DNA of 16,515 nucleotides. Source: Lachnospiraceae bacterium (GTDB lineage: Bacteria > Bacillota > Clostridia > Lachnospirales > Lachnospiraceae). A program made the position numbers and the translations under genes. Below, piece after piece: positions 14,288 to 16,515 of this stretch. The notes beneath the pieces were generated by a model that made no database searches, was not told the origin of the DNA, and saw nothing but the letters and a program-made list of their open reading frames with translations. The stretch spans positions 1 to 16,515 of the forward strand of contig DMCJ01000161.1 of assembly GCA_003446735.1 (NCBI GenBank), given 5' to 3'. The first letter of the stretch is position 1. Each line of letters begins with the position of its first letter.

Positions 14288-15179
14288 AGATGATGCGGGA
14301 TGCCGCATAGATAAGGTGCTTTCGTCATATTTTACCGATATGTCGAGGTCAAGGATCGCTGCTCTTATCAGGGACGGAAAGGTAAACGTTGATTCATCCG
14401 TGATAAGTAAGCCCGGATATCAGGTTGAGGCGGATAAGAAGATAACGATGGAGATCCCGCCCGATGAAGAGCTTAAGATAGAGCCGGAAGACTTAAACCT
14501 TTCGATCCTTTATGAAGATGATGATATCCTTATCGTCGATAAGCCCAAGGATATGGTCGTGCATCCTTCGGCCGGGCATTTTAGCGGGACACTCGTAAAT
14601 GGTCTTTTATATCATTGTAAAGGAAATTTATCCGGTATAAACGGAGTCTTAAGGCCGGGGATAGTCCACAGGATAGATAAGGATACTACGGGGTCACTTA
14701 TTGTCTGTAAAACGGAAAGGGCTCATAATAAGATAGCCGACATGTTAAAAGAGCACAGTATCGAAAGAGAATACCGTGCGATAGTAAAAGGTTATCTTAA
14801 GGATGAAGAAGGTACGATAGATGCGCCAATAGGAAGAGATGAGCGTAACAGGCTTAAGATGGCAATAAATCACAAAAACGGGAAAAGCGCCGTTACGCAT
14901 TACAGAGTCATCGAAAAACTCAGAGGCTATACTTATATAGCATGCCGCCTTGAGACCGGAAGGACCCATCAGATAAGGGTTCATATGGCATCGATAGGCC
15001 ATCCCGTGCTGGGGGATGAGACCTACGGCGGAGTTGATACAAAGATAAAAACGTCAGGTCAGTGCCTCCATGCTTATTCCCTTCGGTTTCCCCATCCCGT
15101 GACGGGAGAGATTGTGGATATAAAGGCTCCGATACCACAATATTTTGAGAAATTACTTGCGGATTTACGATTAGAGTGA
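14259..15179 (+). CDS. rluD: RluA/RluD-family 23S rRNA pseudouridine synthase
   Basis: Isomerises uridines in RNA to pseudouridine; RluD-type enzymes act on 23S rRNA helix 69, but the exact target here is inferred. An N-terminal S4 RNA-binding domain (about 13-75: RIDKVLSSYF ... SRSRIAALIRDGKVNV) is followed by the synthase domain. In the latter, IVDKPKDMVVHPSAGH and RPGIVHRIDKDTTGSL place the catalytic aspartate at D140, and RTHQIRVHMASIGHPVLGD is the C-terminal motif. 306 aa from ATG 14259, the usual length. The frame opens further upstream inside lspA, but the S4 domain alignment supports 14259. That start overlaps lspA by 29 nt and has only a weak AAGAAG upstream, so it is probably translated by coupling. 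An lspA-synthase pair also occurs in Bacillus subtilis (ylyB). Confidence 0.92.
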   Translation: MKTTEIITTEDDAGCRIDKVLSSYFTDMSRSRIAALIRDGKVNVDSSVISKPGYQVEADKKITMEIPPDEELKIEPEDLNLSILYEDDDILIVDKPKDMVVHPSAGHFSGTLVNGLLYHCKGNLSGINGVLRPGIVHRIDKDTTGSLIVCKTERAHNKIADMLKEHSIEREYRAIVKGYLKDEEGTIDAPIGRDERNRLKMAINHKNGKSAVTHYRVIEKLRGYTYIACRLETGRTHQIRVHMASIGHPVLGDETYGGVDTKIKTSGQCLHAYSLRFPHPVTGEIVDIKAPIPQYFEKLLADLRLE

Positions 15180-15192
15180 TAAAATTGTCAGT

Positions 15193-15549
15193 ATGAAATT
15201 TTGTAATCTGAAGGATAAAAGCAAGGTCTCGGACGCAGATCTTACAGCTGAATATAAGAGTTCTCACAGCTATGGAGTTACGGTTGTGGGAGATAAGCAT
15301 TTGTTTGTAAAAAAGGGTATTTCGGTATATTTCATAGCTTATGAGGATGCCGAGAGGATATTCAGGCGCGTTCGCAAGGTAAATGCGATGATGTGCTGCG
15401 AAAACGGTGAGCTTAAGATAGAATATCTTGTCATAAATTCGGGCGGAGAAGAAGTCATGGAAGTCCAGCTTCCCGGGGCCAAAGCGGCAAGGATGCTGAT
15501 GGATGAGATAAAGACTGTCGCACCTAATACGGAGTGGAAAGCGCCATGA
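15193..15549 (+). CDS. Hypothetical protein, small beta-rich (PH-like?)
   Basis: 118 aa, not recognised as a named family. It looks soluble, with alternating strand-like segments: YGVTVVGDKHLFVKKGISVYFIAYEDAERIFRRV, then CCENGELKIEYLVINSGGEEVMEVQLPG, and a C-terminal helix (97-108). The order of strands, the aromatic AYEDAERIF and the final helix recall small PH-like domains, but this is an impression. C68-C69 stand next to each other. The start ATG 15193 is 13 nt after the rluD stop, with only GAGTGA overlapping that stop as a possible ribosome site. Its stop overlaps the next ATG (ATGA), so the two are probably made together and may act together. Confidence 0.75.
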   Translation: MKFCNLKDKSKVSDADLTAEYKSSHSYGVTVVGDKHLFVKKGISVYFIAYEDAERIFRRVRKVNAMMCCENGELKIEYLVINSGGEEVMEVQLPGAKAARMLMDEIKTVAPNTEWKAP

Positions 15550-16046
15550 CAAAGGAAGCCGTATTTGATGACCTTATAGATACGTATTCCGCATATTATA
15601 ACATCAAAAAAGAAGATGTTGTTTCGCCGTTTGATGCTGAAGCTTACTTTGCAAACGAAGCGGAAAAGTACGTTCTTGTTAAAAAAGCCAAGATCGCTGA
15701 TGTGGATTCCTATGAGCATGTGTTTTTTGCATTAAGAGATGAGATAGGATTAACTGAGCTTACGGATCTGGATGAAAAAGCCTGGGAAGAAGGAGTGTCC
15801 CGGGTAAAGCCGTCAGCTGATCATAAAAATACCGATGTAGTTTTAGTAGTTGTCTGTGATAAGATTGCTGATGATGTTAAGGCAAATATCAACAGTTTCA
15901 AGCATTCGAAGAATTACAGATTCGGACTCTTCGGATACAGTAATTATTTTATGGTTGTAATCGAAGCCGGAAGTGAAACTATCCTAACTAACCGCCGGGG
16001 TAAGATCATGAAAGACTTCGTTCAACAGGTGTTCAGAAAAGACTGA
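15546..16046 (+). CDS. Hypothetical protein, coupled to the preceding gene
   Basis: 166 aa, not recognised. Cytoplasmic by appearance: no signal peptide or membrane segment. The N-terminal half is helical and acidic (EEDVVSPFD-like turns, ALRDEIGLTELTDLDEKAWEEG). The C-terminal half has a strong strand, DVVLVVVCDKIADDV (97-111), then RFGLFGYSNYFMVVIEAGSETILTNRRGK (125-153), suggesting an alpha/beta domain. The frame opens at GTG 15534, but ATG 15546 is preferred because it overlaps the previous stop as ATGA and GGAG lies about 11 nt upstream. cstA follows 32 nt later. I can offer no function. Confidence 0.75.
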   Translation: MTKEAVFDDLIDTYSAYYNIKKEDVVSPFDAEAYFANEAEKYVLVKKAKIADVDSYEHVFFALRDEIGLTELTDLDEKAWEEGVSRVKPSADHKNTDVVLVVVCDKIADDVKANINSFKHSKNYRFGLFGYSNYFMVVIEAGSETILTNRRGKIMKDFVQQVFRKD

Positions 16047-16078
16047 ATGTCAATATAAAATCAAAAAGGAGAGAAAAA

Positions 16079-16515
16079 ATGACTGCATTACTTATCATTT
16101 TAGCTGCAATTGTATGTCTTGTTGTCGGTTATGTTACATACGGCTCATGGCTTGCAAAGCAGTGGGGTATCGACCCGTCTCGAAAAACACCTGCTGTAGA
16201 AATGGCAGATGGTGTTGATTATGTTACCGCAAAACCAGCTGTTTTGATGGGTCATCACTTTTCTTCAATCGCTGGTGCAGGTCCGATTAACGGCCCGATT
16301 CTGGCTGCAGTTTTTGGCTGGGTTCCAGTATTCTTGTGGTGTGTAATCGGCGGTATTTTCTTCGGCGGCTTGCAGGACTTTGGTTCTCTCTTTGCTTCTG
16401 CCCGAAATGAAGGAAAATCAGTCGGTGAAATCATCAAGGCTTCAATGGGCAAAACTTCAAAAAAATTGTTCATTATTTTTGCCTTGCTCGTTTTGATTCT
16501 GGTAATCGCTTCATT
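16079..16515 (+). CDS. cstA: CstA-family peptide/amino-acid transporter (5' part, cut by window end)
   Basis: Carbon starvation protein A family, a membrane transporter linked to peptide or pyruvate uptake. About 145 codons are present; the full protein is normally roughly 470-700 aa, so this is the N-terminal part only, truncated by the window edge. It starts MTALLIILAAIVCLVVGYVTYG, then shows the diagnostic AKPAVLMGHHFSSIAGAGPINGPILAAVFGW (about 51-81) and FFGGLQDFGSLFASARNEGKSVGEI. AAGGAGAG lies 6 nt before ATG 16079. Codon use differs from the rest of the window: no ATA among about 15 Ile codons, both Arg codons are CGA, and GCT, GGT and TTG are frequent. That may reflect transfer or expression bias. 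A poor TATAAA at 16054-16059 is the only promoter hint. Confidence 0.93.
   Translation, partial: MTALLIILAAIVCLVVGYVTYGSWLAKQWGIDPSRKTPAVEMADGVDYVTAKPAVLMGHHFSSIAGAGPINGPILAAVFGWVPVFLWCVIGGIFFGGLQDFGSLFASARNEGKSVGEIIKASMGKTSKKLFIIFALLVLILVIAS

Noticed and set aside
14920..15552. Minus-strand open frame of 210 codons
   Set aside because: It spans the antisense of rluD and the 118-aa gene, both supported by motifs or coupling. Its translation shows no family signature and there is no ribosome site.
16255..16473. Minus-strand frame of 72 codons
   Set aside because: Antisense of the conserved CstA segment, with no start signals.

Overview
The window looks like core chromosome from an anaerobic Firmicute, most likely a Lachnospiraceae-type Clostridium (Butyrivibrio/Pseudobutyrivibrio relatives come to mind). 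The reasons are moderately AT-rich DNA, heavy use of AGA/AGG and ATA codons, strong AGGAGG-type ribosome sites, a Firmicute-type 6S RNA, and clostridial-style gene pairs (ACT-domain protein with a DUF711/PFL-family protein; tmcAL with pta; lspA with an RluA-type pseudouridine synthase). The genus is an inference; no 16S or marker search was possible.

Layout. Positions 1-222 hold a 6S RNA with its -10 box, followed directly by a BrkB/YihY membrane protein that ends at a hairpin terminator. Positions 1246-4059 carry an M18 aminopeptidase, a membrane-anchored GGDEF protein and a small ACT-domain protein. Between the ACT gene and its usual partner (the UPF0210/DUF711 gene) lies about 225 bp of intergenic DNA made almost entirely of nested palindromes and direct repeats, resembling a REP/MITE-type element. 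From about 5650 a promoter with a 14-bp perfect palindrome in its spacer appears to drive a long plus-strand series: tmcAL, pta, a large polytopic membrane protein (GT-C-like), a DUF3737 beta-helix protein, a MalY/PatB aminotransferase, a rhomboid protease and aroB. Positions 13748 to the end hold lspA, an RluA/RluD-family synthase, two coupled unknown genes and the 5' part of cstA.

The one clear minus-strand gene is small (64 codons, 13461-13655). It has a textbook promoter (TTGCCA, 17 nt, TATAAT) and an AAGGAGGAG ribosome site. It encodes a peptide with a double-glycine leader followed by a core with two cysteine pairs. No maturation or export gene is nearby, so it looks like an orphan secreted or ribosomally made peptide, and it is the most novel-looking item here.

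The remaining genes are mostly housekeeping: acetyl-phosphate metabolism and tRNA-Met acetylation (pta, tmcAL), shikimate synthesis (aroB), lipoprotein processing (lspA), ribosomal RNA modification, peptide turnover (M18), and peptide/amino-acid uptake (cstA). The start of cstA has codon use unlike its neighbours.
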